From UBA6136 sp964344495 (GTDB lineage: Bacteria; Pseudomonadota; Gammaproteobacteria; Methylococcales; Methylococcaceae), in contig CAYFNI010000055.1 of NCBI GenBank assembly GCA_964344495.1, positions 1-15,372 of the forward strand: a stretch of DNA of 15,372 nucleotides, in the 5' to 3' direction. Shown one piece after another: positions 1-8,695 of the stretch. The position numbers were made by a program, and so were the translations under genes. The notes beneath the pieces are model-generated. The model was given only the letters and a program-made list of their open reading frames with translations. It did no database searches and was not told the DNA's origin. The first letter of the stretch is position 1. Every line of letters begins with the position of its first letter.

Positions 1-456
1 GGTCGGAAAACTGTCCGGAAACGCTTCCATTACCACACTGGCCCGCCGGGCCAGGAGCCGGTTCGTCGTGCCTGGCACACGGTTCTGCTCATGCAGCACC
101 AAGGGAATGCCTGACCAGCGCGCGATCAGTCCGCCAGGGCCAGACACAAACCCACCCATGCCGAGGACCACATCGGGCCTGACCCGCCGCAGAATGGTCC
201 AAGACTGCTTCAGGGCCCGCATCAACATCAGAGGTGCCTTGAGCAGCCCCATCACACCCTTGCCGCGGATACCCGCCACCGAAAGCCACTCCACTGCAAT
301 ACCGGCTGCCGGGACGACCCGCGCCTCCAGTCCCTTGCGGGTCCCCATCCAGATGACCGTATGGCCAGCCTCACGCAATTCGCCGGCCACGGCCAGTGCG
401 GGATAGACATGGCCGCCGGTCCCGCCAGCCATGATCATGATTACACGCCGGTCCAC
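1..456 (-). CDS. murG: MurG, undecaprenyl-PP-MurNAc-pentapeptide GlcNAc transferase (N-terminal part, cut by window edge)
   Basis: MurG transfers GlcNAc from UDP-GlcNAc to lipid I, making lipid II on the cytoplasmic face of the inner membrane. Only the first 152 codons lie in the window; the gene continues past base 1. The translation shows the glycine-rich AGGTGGHVYPALAVA loop near residue 10, a GMGGFVSGPGG segment and an LHEQN motif, all family hallmarks of the N-terminal acceptor/membrane-binding domain. I chose the GTG at 456 because it gives the complete first beta strand (VDRRVIMIMAGGTGG); the ATGs at 438 and 432 would cut it off. With this start the gene overlaps the end of ftsW by 16 bp, consistent with translational coupling at the distal end of the visible dcw operon. 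The identity is firm; the exact start is moderately sure. Confidence 0.95.
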   Translation of the reverse strand, partial: MDRRVIMIMAGGTGGHVYPALAVAGELREAGHTVIWMGTRKGLEARVVPAAGIAVEWLSVAGIRGKGVMGLLKAPLMLMRALKQSWTILRRVRPDVVLGMGGFVSGPGGLIARWSGIPLVLHEQNRVPGTTNRLLARRASVVMEAFPDSFPT

Positions 457-1640
457 GACGCCCGCACCCTGGGTTTTGCGGTCACCGCCGCCACCGCCTC
501 ACTGCGGACCCGAAACAGAATCGCCAGCGCGGCACACATCACCATGATGCTGCCACCCCCATAACTCATCAGCGGCAGGGTCAGCCCCTTGGTGGGCAGC
601 AATCCCATGTTGACGCCCATGTTGATAAAGGCCTGCAGCCCGAACCAGATACCGATACCGTAAGCCAGAAACGCCGAGAAGCGGGTTCCGGAGGCCTCCG
701 CCAGTCGTCCGATCACAAACGCCCGCCAGACCAGCACCATGAACAGCAGGATCACTGAGGTGGTCCCCATCAATCCCAACTCCTCTCCAATGACCGAAAA
801 CAGAAAATCCGTGTGTGCTTCTGGCAGGTAGAACAGTTTCTGGATGCTCGACCCCAGACCGACGCCGCTCCACTCGCCGCGACCAAAGGCGATCAGAGCC
901 TGTGTCAGCTGAAAGTCACTGTTCAGGGGATCGTCCCAAGGGTCGATAAAACTCAGCACGCGGCGCAGTCGATACTTGGCCGTCATGATCAGCAGCACAG
1001 CGGCACCCACAAACACACTAATCAGGACGCCGAACTGCCACAGGCTGGCACCCGCTAAAAAGAGCATGCCCAATGCCACCGACATGATGACCGCTGTGGC
1101 GCCAAAATCCGGCTCTTGCAACAGTAACCCGGCGGCAACACCCAGCAATACGAACGGACGGACCATCCCCAGATAGGAACTGCGGACGACATTAATATGC
1201 CGATCGATGAAACTGGCCATGTAGACGACCGCGATCAACTTGAACAACTCGGACACCTGAATCCGGATACCGAGCAGGTTGATCCAGCGCGAGCTCCCAT
1301 TGACGACCTTGCCAATGCCCGGTATCAACACCAGCAGGAGCAGCACCAAACCTGCGAAATACAGGGGCAGTGAAATGGACCGCCATGTTTCCAGTTTGAC
1401 CGACGCCGCAAACAGTCCGACCATCAGCCCAAGCCCGATATGGACCAACTGATGCCTGGGAAAATAAAAGCTGTCATCGGCCAACTTGTCGCCCAGATGC
1501 AGCGACGCCGACGCCACCATGACATAGCCGAACAGCAGCAAGGCCAGCGACGTCAACAACAGCAGCGTATCGATGTAGAACCGATTGCCGCGCCACTGCA
1601 GGATCAGTCCCCGACTGGGCATACTCATGACCGCACTCAT
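441..1640 (-). CDS. ftsW: FtsW, SEDS-family septal peptidoglycan glycosyltransferase
   Basis: FtsW is the polytopic inner-membrane SEDS protein that polymerises lipid II at the septum together with the class B PBP FtsI. The 399-residue product is of normal length, with about ten hydrophobic stretches beginning at residue 24. It has the SEDS signature LPEAHTDF at 272-279, whose Asp278 corresponds to the catalytic aspartate of the family, followed by SVIGEELGLMG. It also has the QEPDFG segment at 175-180 and a conserved SYGGGS near the C-terminus. Its ATG overlaps the murD stop as ATGA (4 bp), and its 3' end overlaps the murG start. Three Met codons lie within the first seven residues (1, 5 and 7), so the start could shift by a few codons. 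Confidence 0.97.
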   Translation of the reverse strand: MSAVMSMPSRGLILQWRGNRFYIDTLLLLTSLALLLFGYVMVASASLHLGDKLADDSFYFPRHQLVHIGLGLMVGLFAASVKLETWRSISLPLYFAGLVLLLLVLIPGIGKVVNGSSRWINLLGIRIQVSELFKLIAVVYMASFIDRHINVVRSSYLGMVRPFVLLGVAAGLLLQEPDFGATAVIMSVALGMLFLAGASLWQFGVLISVFVGAAVLLIMTAKYRLRRVLSFIDPWDDPLNSDFQLTQALIAFGRGEWSGVGLGSSIQKLFYLPEAHTDFLFSVIGEELGLMGTTSVILLFMVLVWRAFVIGRLAEASGTRFSAFLAYGIGIWFGLQAFINMGVNMGLLPTKGLTLPLMSYGGGSIMVMCAALAILFRVRSEAVAAVTAKPRVRASWTGV

Positions 1641-3016
1641 TCCGCCATCCTCCCCGCTTCTTCCGCAAACACCCGGCCTCGCTCCTGATAGTCCTTGAAC
1701 TGATCAAGGCTCGCGCACGCCGGCGCCAACAACACGACATCCCCAGCCTGGGCGAGGCCCTTCGCCGCCTCCACCGCCTGTCGCATGGCGTTTACCCGGA
1801 CAGTTTTCACCAGGTCGCCGACGGCCTGCTCAATCAGACCGGCGTCGCGCCCCATCAGTACCAGCGCCTTCACCTTGCGCGCAACCGCATCCCGCAATAC
1901 CCGAAAATCCGCCCCTTTCCCGTCACCACCGGCAATCAGAATGACCGGCTTCTCCATCCCGTTGAGTGCGGCGATGCAGGCACCGACATTGGTCGCCTTG
2001 GAGTCGTTGATCCAGCTGATTCCAGCAAAATCACCCACCCATTGGGCACGGTGTTCCAATCCGGCGAAACTCCGCAAGGCCCGCAGACAGGCCTCCCGGC
2101 TGAAACCTGCCCGATCGGCCAACGCCAGCGACGCCAGCACATTCGCCAGGTTGTGCCTGCCGCGCAGCTTGATCTCGCTTGTCTTCAGCAGAGGCTGCCC
2201 CTGACAGGTCACCCACTCGTCCCCCTCCATGCGGCGGACTCCGTAATCGGCAGATGGATCATCAAGACTAAACCAGACTATCTCCCGTCCAACGGTCGCC
2301 ATCGCGGCCACCCGCGGATCATCGCGGTTCAGCACCATCAGCCCCTGACCATTGAAGATCCGCTGCTTGGCCTGCGCATAGTCGTCCAGCCCCTCATAGC
2401 GATCCATGTGATCGGGACTGATATTCAAAACCGTCGCCGCCAACGGCTCCAAAAGATGCGAGCTTTCCAGTTGGAAGCTCGAGAGTTCAAGCACGTAGAT
2501 CTGGGCTCCTTCATCCAGGAGATCCAGCATCGGCGTGCCCAGATTCCCACCGACCCGCGCGCGCGTACCATTGGCTTCGGCCATCAGCCCGACCAGCGTC
2601 GTCACGGTGCTTTTGCCATTGGCACCGGTAATCGCCAGGACCGGTGCCCGCGCCATGCAGGCGAACAGATCCAGATCACCCAGGACCCGCAGGCCGCGCA
2701 ATACAGCCGACCGGATCAGGGGCTCCTGCAAGGACACCCCTGGACTGACGATCAGATGAGTGGCCGCTTCAAAGGCGGCGGCCTGAAAGCCGCCCATGAA
2801 CACGGCCGCGTCCGGGAAGGTTTCGCGAAACTCACCCAGATAAGGCGGCGCCGCCCGGGTGTCGGTGATGGCAAAACGGAGTCCCTGCGCGGCCAGAAAT
2901 CGGGCAATTGAAAATCCGGTCTTGCCCAGACCCACGATCAATACCGCCGAGTTCCGGCCAAGCCCCAAGGGAGCCAGTGTATCCGCCGTATCGGTGACAA
3001 GTGTGGTCTGGGTCAT
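1637..3016 (-). CDS. murD: MurD, UDP-MurNAc-L-alanine:D-glutamate ligase
   Basis: MurD is a cytoplasmic Mur ligase that adds D-glutamate to UDP-MurNAc-L-Ala with ATP. The 459-residue protein has the Rossmann-like N-terminal domain (LIVGLGKTGFS, about 27-37), the Mur-ligase P-loop GANGKSTVTT at 131-140, ELSSFQLES, a NISPDHMDRY segment, a NDSKATN motif and the C-terminal LLAPACASLDQF signature. All match E. coli MurD in order. It starts 4 bp after the mraY stop and overlaps ftsW by 4 bp, so it relies on coupled translation; only a weak purine run (GAGA) precedes the ATG. About 20 residues precede the first beta strand, slightly more than in E. coli, so a later start cannot be excluded, although no better start codon is evident. 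Confidence 0.97.
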   Translation of the reverse strand: MTQTTLVTDTADTLAPLGLGRNSAVLIVGLGKTGFSIARFLAAQGLRFAITDTRAAPPYLGEFRETFPDAAVFMGGFQAAAFEAATHLIVSPGVSLQEPLIRSAVLRGLRVLGDLDLFACMARAPVLAITGANGKSTVTTLVGLMAEANGTRARVGGNLGTPMLDLLDEGAQIYVLELSSFQLESSHLLEPLAATVLNISPDHMDRYEGLDDYAQAKQRIFNGQGLMVLNRDDPRVAAMATVGREIVWFSLDDPSADYGVRRMEGDEWVTCQGQPLLKTSEIKLRGRHNLANVLASLALADRAGFSREACLRALRSFAGLEHRAQWVGDFAGISWINDSKATNVGACIAALNGMEKPVILIAGGDGKGADFRVLRDAVARKVKALVLMGRDAGLIEQAVGDLVKTVRVNAMRQAVEAAKGLAQAGDVVLLAPACASLDQFKDYQERGRVFAEEAGRMAE

Positions 3017-3020
3017 CGGC

Positions 3021-4103
3021 CTATCTCAGCTTGAGGGTGGCAAGCCCGCACAGAACCAGAATGACCGATATGATCCAGAAGCGGACGATCACGCGCGGCT
3101 CCGGCCAGCCTTTCAACTCGAAATGGTGATGAATCGGCGCCATCCGAAACACGCGCCGCCCGGTGAGCTTGAAGGACAAAACCTGAATCATGACGGATAG
3201 GGTTTCGACCACGAACACCCCCCCCATGATCACCAGCACGATCTCCTGCCGCACCAGCACGGCCACTGTTCCCAGCGCAGCCCCCAGCGCGAGTGCGCCG
3301 ACATCGCCCATGAACACCATGGCCGGATAGGTATTGAACCAGAGGAAGCCCAGTCCCGCGCCAACCAGTCCAGCACAGAATATGACCAGCTCACCCGCCA
3401 GCGGCACATGGGGAATGCCAAGGTAGTCCGCAAACACCGCATTGCCGGACACATACGCGAAAATGGCCAAGGCTCCCGATACCAGCACCGTGGGCATGAT
3501 CGCCAGTCCGTCCAGCCCATCCGTCAGATTCACCGCATTGCTGGTGCCGACGATCACAAAATACACCAGTACCGGATAGGCCAGACCCATGCTCCAGGCA
3601 AATTGCTTGAAGAAGGGCACGATCAGCGTGGTCTCGGCCGGCACGGTGGCGGATGTGTAAAGAAAGGTTGCCGCGCCAATGCCGATCACGGACTGCCCCA
3701 GATACTTATGCCGTGCGGCCAGCCCTTTGCTGTTGCGCAGGACCAGCTTCCGGTAATCATCGATGAAGCCGATGATGCCGAAGCCCAACGTCACCAACAG
3801 CGTTACCCAGATATAGCGGTTGCTCAGATCTGCCCAGAGCAGGGTGCTCAAGGCCACCGCTACCAGAATCAGCGCACCGCCCATGGTCGGTGTGCCCGCC
3901 TTTGAGAAATGCGACTGTGGACCATCGTCACGCACACTCTGCCCGATCTTGTACTTGCTCAGCTGGCGGATCATCGCGGGCCCAACAACCAGCGCCACCA
4001 TCAGGGCCGTCAGGATGCCAAGAATGCCCCGGAAGGTCAGGTACTTAAAGACCCGGAAACCTTCGTAGTATCCGGTCAGCCAATCGGCCAGCATTAACAG
4101 CAT
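3021..4103 (-). CDS. mraY: MraY, phospho-MurNAc-pentapeptide transferase
   Basis: MraY is a polytopic inner-membrane enzyme that moves phospho-MurNAc-pentapeptide from UDP to undecaprenyl phosphate, forming lipid I. The 360-residue product has the usual length and start (MLLMLADWL). It carries the Asp pair FIDDYRKL (115-116), the NLTDGLDGLA loop at 192-201 and the MAPIHHHFELKGW loop with the His triplet at 325-327, the Mg2+ and nucleotide binding elements of the family. A GAGGA ribosome binding site lies 4 bp upstream of the ATG. Unlike its neighbours it is separated from the upstream gene, by 106 bp, at the place where murF is expected. Its substrate, the UDP-MurNAc-pentapeptide, is the product of the MurF missing from this cluster. 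Confidence 0.98.
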   Translation of the reverse strand: MLLMLADWLTGYYEGFRVFKYLTFRGILGILTALMVALVVGPAMIRQLSKYKIGQSVRDDGPQSHFSKAGTPTMGGALILVAVALSTLLWADLSNRYIWVTLLVTLGFGIIGFIDDYRKLVLRNSKGLAARHKYLGQSVIGIGAATFLYTSATVPAETTLIVPFFKQFAWSMGLAYPVLVYFVIVGTSNAVNLTDGLDGLAIMPTVLVSGALAIFAYVSGNAVFADYLGIPHVPLAGELVIFCAGLVGAGLGFLWFNTYPAMVFMGDVGALALGAALGTVAVLVRQEIVLVIMGGVFVVETLSVMIQVLSFKLTGRRVFRMAPIHHHFELKGWPEPRVIVRFWIISVILVLCGLATLKLR

Positions 4104-4209
4104 GATGTCCTCGTCAGTCGTCTTGGCGGAATCGGGCTGGCAAGCCGTCGCATCGGCGCCGCGCCTCCATCCTTAATATATTTCATGAATGAATCGTGCA
4201 TGATTCTCT
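4104..4209 (-). other. murE-mraY spacer where murF is normally found
   Basis: In the canonical gammaproteobacterial dcw order murF (about 1.35 kb) lies between murE and mraY. Here only 106 bp separate the murE stop from the mraY start, and none of its frames on the minus strand shows a Mur-ligase motif. The spacer is AT-richer than its surroundings in the middle (AAATATATTAAGG on the minus strand) and contains the palindrome TTCATGAA. A TATATT hexamer could be a -10 element for an internal promoter, but no acceptable -35 lies 17 bp upstream. A 35-codon ORF (minus strand, ATG at 4201, stop at 4094-4096) starts 8 bp after the murE stop and runs 10 bp into mraY. It does not resemble a MurF C-terminus and is doubtful as a gene. 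Confidence 0.6.
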
Positions 4210-5748
4210 CTAGTTGACTCGGGCGCGCACAGGCTCGACCGGGCGCCCGAGAATACCCTCAACAGCCTCACGATCACTGAAGTGATGCCTGATGCCCTTG
4301 ATCTCCTGCGTGTTTTCATGCCCTTTGCCCGCGATCAGGATCAAGTCATCGTGGCCGGCGTGCGTCAGCGCATGCCGGATGGCGGCCAACCGATCCCGCT
4401 CGACCAGTACGTCCCGGCGTCCAATGCCGGCCAGTATCTGGTGCACGATGGCATCCCCGTCCTCGCCGCGGGGGTTGTCATCGGTCAGGATGATGACATC
4501 CGCCAGCCGCTCGGCCACGGCGCCCATCTGCGGCCGCTTGCCCCGGTCCCTATCTCCACCGCAGCCGAATACGACCCACAACTTCCCGCGACAATGGGTG
4601 CGCAGGCTGCCGAGCACGCTCTCCAGCGCATCGGGCGTATGGGCGTAGTCAATCACCACCCCGGGACTGCCCGCACCGCAGGGCTCCATGCGGCCCGGGA
4701 CCGGTGCAACCCGCCCGAGCGCATCGATCGCTTCCCGAAAGTCGTGGCCCAAACAGATCATCACCGCCAGGACAGCGGTGATGTTTTCCACGTTGAAGTC
4801 GCCGAAGACCGGCACCTTGAGCGTTTCCGATTGCCCCTGGTAGCGCACCCTGAACCGAATGCCATCCGACTCATGAACCACCTCTCCGTGGGTGATCAGT
4901 GCATCGCTCTGACCTGTACTTTCAGCCTCAGCCCCGAAACCAAGGTAGCGAACGCTATCACGCTGCCGGGCCCTGATCGGTTCGGCAAAGGGGGAATCGT
5001 TATTGAAAACCACAAACTCCAGCGTCGGCCACTCCAGCAGGTGAAGTTTGCTCTCAAGGTACGCCGCCATGGTCTCGTGATAGTCGAGATGGTCGCGGGT
5101 GAAATTGGTGAACAGGGCGCCCATGAACCGGACACCCGTCAGCCGGCCCTGACTCAGGCCATGCGATGAAGCCTCCATGACCACCGCCGCAAAGCCCTCT
5201 GCCTGCATATGTCTGAGCAGCCGGTGGACTTCGATCGCATCGGGCGTGGTGTGGTGGGTATCCCGCAGTCTGCCCGGCACGCCCCAACCCAAGGTGCCAA
5301 CCACACCTGCCTTACCCTGCGCGGACAGAGCTTCGGCAAGAAAATGGCTGCAGGAGGTTTTGCCATTGGTGCCGGTCACGCCGATGACCCGCAGAGCGGC
5401 GGACGGCTGATCAAAGAACCTATCCGCCAAGTATCCGAGCTTCTCGGCCAGTGCGGGAACGGCAATTTGAGGCACCGGCATACCGCTCATGGCCGCCCGC
5501 TCCCCGGCTCCGGCTGGTTCATAGATAATCGCCACAGCCCCTGATTTGACCGCCTGAGGGGCATAGGTCAGCCCATGGGCCTGATGACCCTGCAGGGCCA
5601 CAAACAGATCGCCCGCCTGGACGGCCCGGCTGTCAAGCTGCAGCCCTGAAACGGTCAGGTCTGGGACGACGGCGGACCCTTCCGTAAAACCGGACAGCAA
5701 CGTGCGCAGCGAAACGCCGGCCGTCAAGCCGGGCGAATCGGCATTCAT
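4210..5748 (-). CDS. murE: MurE, UDP-MurNAc-tripeptide synthetase (meso-diaminopimelate-adding)
   Basis: MurE adds the third stem-peptide residue to UDP-MurNAc-L-Ala-D-Glu in the cytoplasm, using ATP. The 512-residue protein shows the P-loop GVTGTNGKTS (123-132), HHTTPD with MEASSHGL, the YLESKLHLL segment whose Lys234 matches the carbamylated lysine of the family, and the IDYAHTPDAL and FGCGGDRDRGKR segments. The DNPR motif at 424-427 is the recognised signature for meso-diaminopimelate rather than lysine, so a standard Gram-negative peptidoglycan is inferred. Its ATG overlaps the ftsI stop by 4 bp (ATGA). The length is normal for MurE, so it is not a MurE-MurF fusion even though murF is absent downstream. 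Confidence 0.97.
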   Translation of the reverse strand: MNADSPGLTAGVSLRTLLSGFTEGSAVVPDLTVSGLQLDSRAVQAGDLFVALQGHQAHGLTYAPQAVKSGAVAIIYEPAGAGERAAMSGMPVPQIAVPALAEKLGYLADRFFDQPSAALRVIGVTGTNGKTSCSHFLAEALSAQGKAGVVGTLGWGVPGRLRDTHHTTPDAIEVHRLLRHMQAEGFAAVVMEASSHGLSQGRLTGVRFMGALFTNFTRDHLDYHETMAAYLESKLHLLEWPTLEFVVFNNDSPFAEPIRARQRDSVRYLGFGAEAESTGQSDALITHGEVVHESDGIRFRVRYQGQSETLKVPVFGDFNVENITAVLAVMICLGHDFREAIDALGRVAPVPGRMEPCGAGSPGVVIDYAHTPDALESVLGSLRTHCRGKLWVVFGCGGDRDRGKRPQMGAVAERLADVIILTDDNPRGEDGDAIVHQILAGIGRRDVLVERDRLAAIRHALTHAGHDDLILIAGKGHENTQEIKGIRHHFSDREAVEGILGRPVEPVRARVN

Positions 5749-7472
5749 GCAGGCCCGTCCTGCCGTGCAGCCATGATCGGAGCCACCGGCTGATCGGGCG
5801 CGATGTTGAGGATGCGAAGGGATTCCTGCATCACACGGGAAAACACCGGTGCCGCCACGACGCCGCCGTAGTACTCGCCGGCTGATGGCTCATCAATCAT
5901 GACGACCATGACCAGACGCGGATTGGTCGCCGGCGCAATCCCGGCAAATACAGCGTTGTATTTGGAGGCCGTGTAGCCGCGTGCGCTCAGCTTCTTGACG
6001 GTACCGGTCTTGCCGGCAACGCGATAGCCCGGCACTGCCGCCTGAATGGCGGTACCTTCCTTGGACACCACTTTCTCCAGCATGCCGCGGATGGTCGAGG
6101 CGGTCTTGGCCGACATGATCTGATGCGCATCAGCCGGTTGATCCAGACGAGTCAGGCTGGTCATCGGCATCAGCCCATCGTTGGCCAACGCAGTATAGGC
6201 ACGCGTTAACTGGAGTACGGAGGTGGACACGCCGTAGCCGAACGACAAGGTAGCCTGCTCGAAAGCGCTCCAGCCGTGGTAGTCGGACAAGCGGCCCTTG
6301 GCTTCGCCCGGGAAATGGGTTTCCAGCGGCTGGCCAAAGCCGAGGTTATGGTAGAAAGCCCAGAATTTGCGCGGCGGTACCGCAAGGGCAATCTTGCTCA
6401 CGCCAACGTTGCTGGACTTCTGCAGAATCTTGGTGACGTCCATCGAGCCGTAACTGTGAACATCCTTCACTACGTTGCTGCCGACGTGCATCATGCCGCC
6501 GTTGGTGTTGATGACGGTGTTCGGATGCGTCAGCCCAAGCTCCAGTGCACACGCCACAGCCATGGGCTTCATGGTCGAGCCGGGTTCAAACAGATCGGTG
6601 ATGGCGCGGTTGCGGGAAATGTCCGGCAACACCTTGCCGCGGCTATTGGGATTGAAGGCCGGCTGGTTGGACATCGCCAACACTTCACCCGTGCGGGCAT
6701 CCATCAGCACCAGACTCCCCGAGCGAGCCTTGTGTTCGGCCACGGCGGCTTTCAGTTCCCGGTGCGCGATGTATTGCAGGCGAGCATCTATGCTCAGCGC
6801 CAAGTCCCTGCCAGGTACCGGGCGTCGGATTTCCTCCATCTTTTCGATAATGCGCCGCTTGCCGTCCCTGACGGCACGACGGGAGCCATCAATGCCTTTC
6901 AGGGCACTATCGTAGGCCAGTTCCATGCCTTCCTGACCCTGACCATCCACATTGGTGAGCCCCAGCAGATGAGCGGACACCTCACCGGTCGGGTAATAGC
7001 GCTTGTATTCGCGTTCGGCATAGATGCCCGGCAGGCCCAGCCCGATGATCTGGTCTGCTTGCTCCGGGTTCATGCGGCGCTTGAGGTAGGCGAACAGGCG
7101 ACGCTCATCGTCGCCAATGCGATGCAGCAACTCGTCCTGCTTCAACCCCAGATGCGTGGCCAGCGCCCGGACTTTGTCCGCCGGCAGGCTACCCTTCAGG
7201 AACTCGCTGGGGTTGACCCAGATGGATTTGACCGGGGTGCTGACGGCAAGAATTTCACCATTGCGGTCGGTGATGCGGCCCCGATGAGCCGATACGGGCA
7301 TGATGCCCACATGACGCAAGTCGCCCTGATGCTTGAGAAACTGCTTGTCGAGCACCTGCAAGTAAACCGCGCGTCCGATGAGCACCGAAAGCGAGGTCAG
7401 GAGGATACCCAAGAGGGCACGCCAGCGGAGACTGTGATCGGACTTGGCTTGTGTCGGTCGGATAATCTGCAT
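5745..7472 (-). CDS. ftsI: FtsI (PBP3), septal peptidoglycan transpeptidase
   Basis: FtsI is the class B penicillin-binding protein that cross-links septal peptidoglycan in the periplasm and partners FtsW. The 575-residue product has a short cytoplasmic tail, one membrane anchor (about residues 17-38) and a PBP dimerisation domain beginning with HRGRITDRNGEILA near residue 63. The transpeptidase domain carries all three penicilloyl-serine motifs: STMK with the acylated Ser299, SSN at 353-355 and KTGT at 488-491. The anchor is not followed by a lipobox. The gene begins 15 bp after ftsL with a strong TAGGGGGA ribosome binding site and overlaps murE by 4 bp. Length and motif spacing are typical of gammaproteobacterial FtsI. 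Confidence 0.97.
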   Translation of the reverse strand: MQIIRPTQAKSDHSLRWRALLGILLTSLSVLIGRAVYLQVLDKQFLKHQGDLRHVGIMPVSAHRGRITDRNGEILAVSTPVKSIWVNPSEFLKGSLPADKVRALATHLGLKQDELLHRIGDDERRLFAYLKRRMNPEQADQIIGLGLPGIYAEREYKRYYPTGEVSAHLLGLTNVDGQGQEGMELAYDSALKGIDGSRRAVRDGKRRIIEKMEEIRRPVPGRDLALSIDARLQYIAHRELKAAVAEHKARSGSLVLMDARTGEVLAMSNQPAFNPNSRGKVLPDISRNRAITDLFEPGSTMKPMAVACALELGLTHPNTVINTNGGMMHVGSNVVKDVHSYGSMDVTKILQKSSNVGVSKIALAVPPRKFWAFYHNLGFGQPLETHFPGEAKGRLSDYHGWSAFEQATLSFGYGVSTSVLQLTRAYTALANDGLMPMTSLTRLDQPADAHQIMSAKTASTIRGMLEKVVSKEGTAIQAAVPGYRVAGKTGTVKKLSARGYTASKYNAVFAGIAPATNPRLVMVVMIDEPSAGEYYGGVVAAPVFSRVMQESLRILNIAPDQPVAPIMAARQDGPA

Positions 7473-7487
7473 GGCATCCCCCTACAT

Positions 7488-7745
7488 TCAGGGTTTGATG
7501 GAAATAATCTGGTTCTGGTCAGGCTGCATCATGTGCAGCCGGCTTTGTGATTCGCGCTCAATCCGTTCGCGCTCCGACCACTGGTTTTGGTCAAACTGCA
7601 AACGGGCCAACTCTTCGTCGTATCCTTCGTTGACCAACTGCAAATGCTGGACTTCAGAGAACATCAGCCGGGTCTTGTACTTCATGTAGACCACGGCCAG
7701 GGCCGAACCCACGGCAATCAGTACCAGCAATAACAACACCTTCAT
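7488..7745 (-). CDS. ftsL: FtsL, cell division bitopic membrane protein
   Basis: FtsL is a small bitopic protein that forms the FtsQLB complex and activates FtsWI at the septum. The 85-residue product has a very short N-terminus, one membrane span (about residues 3-20, rich in Leu, Val and Ala), then a periplasmic region predicted to be helical with charged and leucine-spaced residues. FtsL sequences diverge strongly, so the assignment rests on this architecture plus the invariant position between rsmH and ftsI. It overlaps the rsmH stop by 4 bp (ATGA) and ends 15 bp before ftsI. Its cytoplasmic tail is almost absent (Met-Lys before the span), shorter than the roughly 35-residue tail of E. 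coli FtsL. Confidence 0.92.
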   Translation of the reverse strand: MKVLLLLVLIAVGSALAVVYMKYKTRLMFSEVQHLQLVNEGYDEELARLQFDQNQWSERERIERESQSRLHMMQPDQNQIISIKP

Positions 7746-8695
7746 GGCTCGATTTTCTCCGCGACCCTCAACACTGCGCTTCGTGCCCTGACATTGATAG
7801 CCAACTCCTCTTGACCCGGCTTGATGGCAGCGGATGCCCGTTTGAGCCTGGGCGATGCATTCACGGGAACCAGACTCTTGGCCTGCTCGGCCGTCCAGCC
7901 GCGCTCGGCATCGCGCATGAATCGCTTGACGATCCGGTCCTCCAGCGAGTGGAAGGCGATCACGGCAAGACGTCCGCCAGGCCGCAACACGTCAAGACTC
8001 TGCTCCAACACCGACTCCACTTGCGTCAACTCTTGGTTGATGTGGATCCGGATCGCCTGAAAACTTCGCGTGGCCGGATGTTTACCCTTTTCGCGCGAGG
8101 GCACGGCTTGCTCGATCAGATCCGCCAACTCGCGGGTTGTGAGGATCGGCTGATTCTGCCGCCGTGATACCACCGCTTTTGCTATCCGTCTGCCATAACG
8201 CTCTTCGCCATACGTCCAGAGCACATGGGCCAATTCATCTTCACGAACTGTTGCCAACCACTCCGCCGCTGACTCGCCTTCTGTCGGATTCATCCGCATA
8301 TCCAGCGGGCCGATTTTGAGAAAGCTGAATCCACGCTCGGCTCGGTCCAACTGCGGGGATGACACCCCAAGATCCATCAAGACCGCCGACACGCGCCCTA
8401 GCCCACCCCAATCACTGACCCGCTGCCTTAACTCCGAGAACGCGGCATGAACCAGTGTCACGCGCGGATCCGCTCTCAATTGGTCGGCTTCTGCCGATGC
8501 GACTGCCTCAGGATCACGATCCAACGCAAGCAATCGGCCCGCGGGACCGAGCTGGGACAGGATCGCCCGACTGTGGCCACCCCGACCAAAGGTGCAATCG
8601 ACTACCCATCCGTCTGCATCAAGGGCCAGACCTCTCAGCACCTCGGTGAGCAGAACCGGCCTATGGCTCACCTGAACTTCTGTGCCATGCGCCAT
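7742..8695 (-). CDS. rsmH: RsmH (MraW), 16S rRNA m4C1402 N4-methyltransferase
   Basis: RsmH methylates N4 of C1402 in the 16S rRNA decoding centre, using S-adenosylmethionine. The 317-residue protein begins with HRPVLLTEVLRGL, followed by the SAM-binding VVDCTFGRGGHS segment (31-42). It also has the LMDLGVSSPQLD motif, a GFSFLKIGPLDMRMNP segment, an ATRSFQAIRIHINQEL stretch and a C-terminal FHSLEDRIVKRF, which together are diagnostic. Its ATG directly abuts the mraZ stop codon (zero spacing) and its 3' end overlaps ftsL by 4 bp, so it depends on the mraZ promoter and probably on coupled translation. Confidence 0.97.
   Translation of the reverse strand: MAHGTEVQVSHRPVLLTEVLRGLALDADGWVVDCTFGRGGHSRAILSQLGPAGRLLALDRDPEAVASAEADQLRADPRVTLVHAAFSELRQRVSDWGGLGRVSAVLMDLGVSSPQLDRAERGFSFLKIGPLDMRMNPTEGESAAEWLATVREDELAHVLWTYGEERYGRRIAKAVVSRRQNQPILTTRELADLIEQAVPSREKGKHPATRSFQAIRIHINQELTQVESVLEQSLDVLRPGGRLAVIAFHSLEDRIVKRFMRDAERGWTAEQAKSLVPVNASPRLKRASAAIKPGQEELAINVRARSAVLRVAEKIEP

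Noticed and set aside
1..456. murG as a truncated pseudogene
   Set aside because: The frame is open right up to base 1, so the gene is cut only by the window boundary.
2042..2911. A 289-codon open frame on the plus strand opposite murD
   Set aside because: It is antisense to a complete murD with all motifs. Its Gln/Arg/His-rich translation is typical of a shadow frame.
4282..5169. A 295-codon open frame on the plus strand opposite murE
   Set aside because: It is antisense to murE, lacks family features and starts inside the coding sequence without a ribosome binding site.
6276..7550. A 424-codon open frame on the plus strand opposite ftsI
   Set aside because: It lies wholly antisense to ftsI, whose penicillin-binding motifs are intact. 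The translation has no recognisable domain, and no ribosome binding site supports it. It is a by-product of G+C-rich codon usage.
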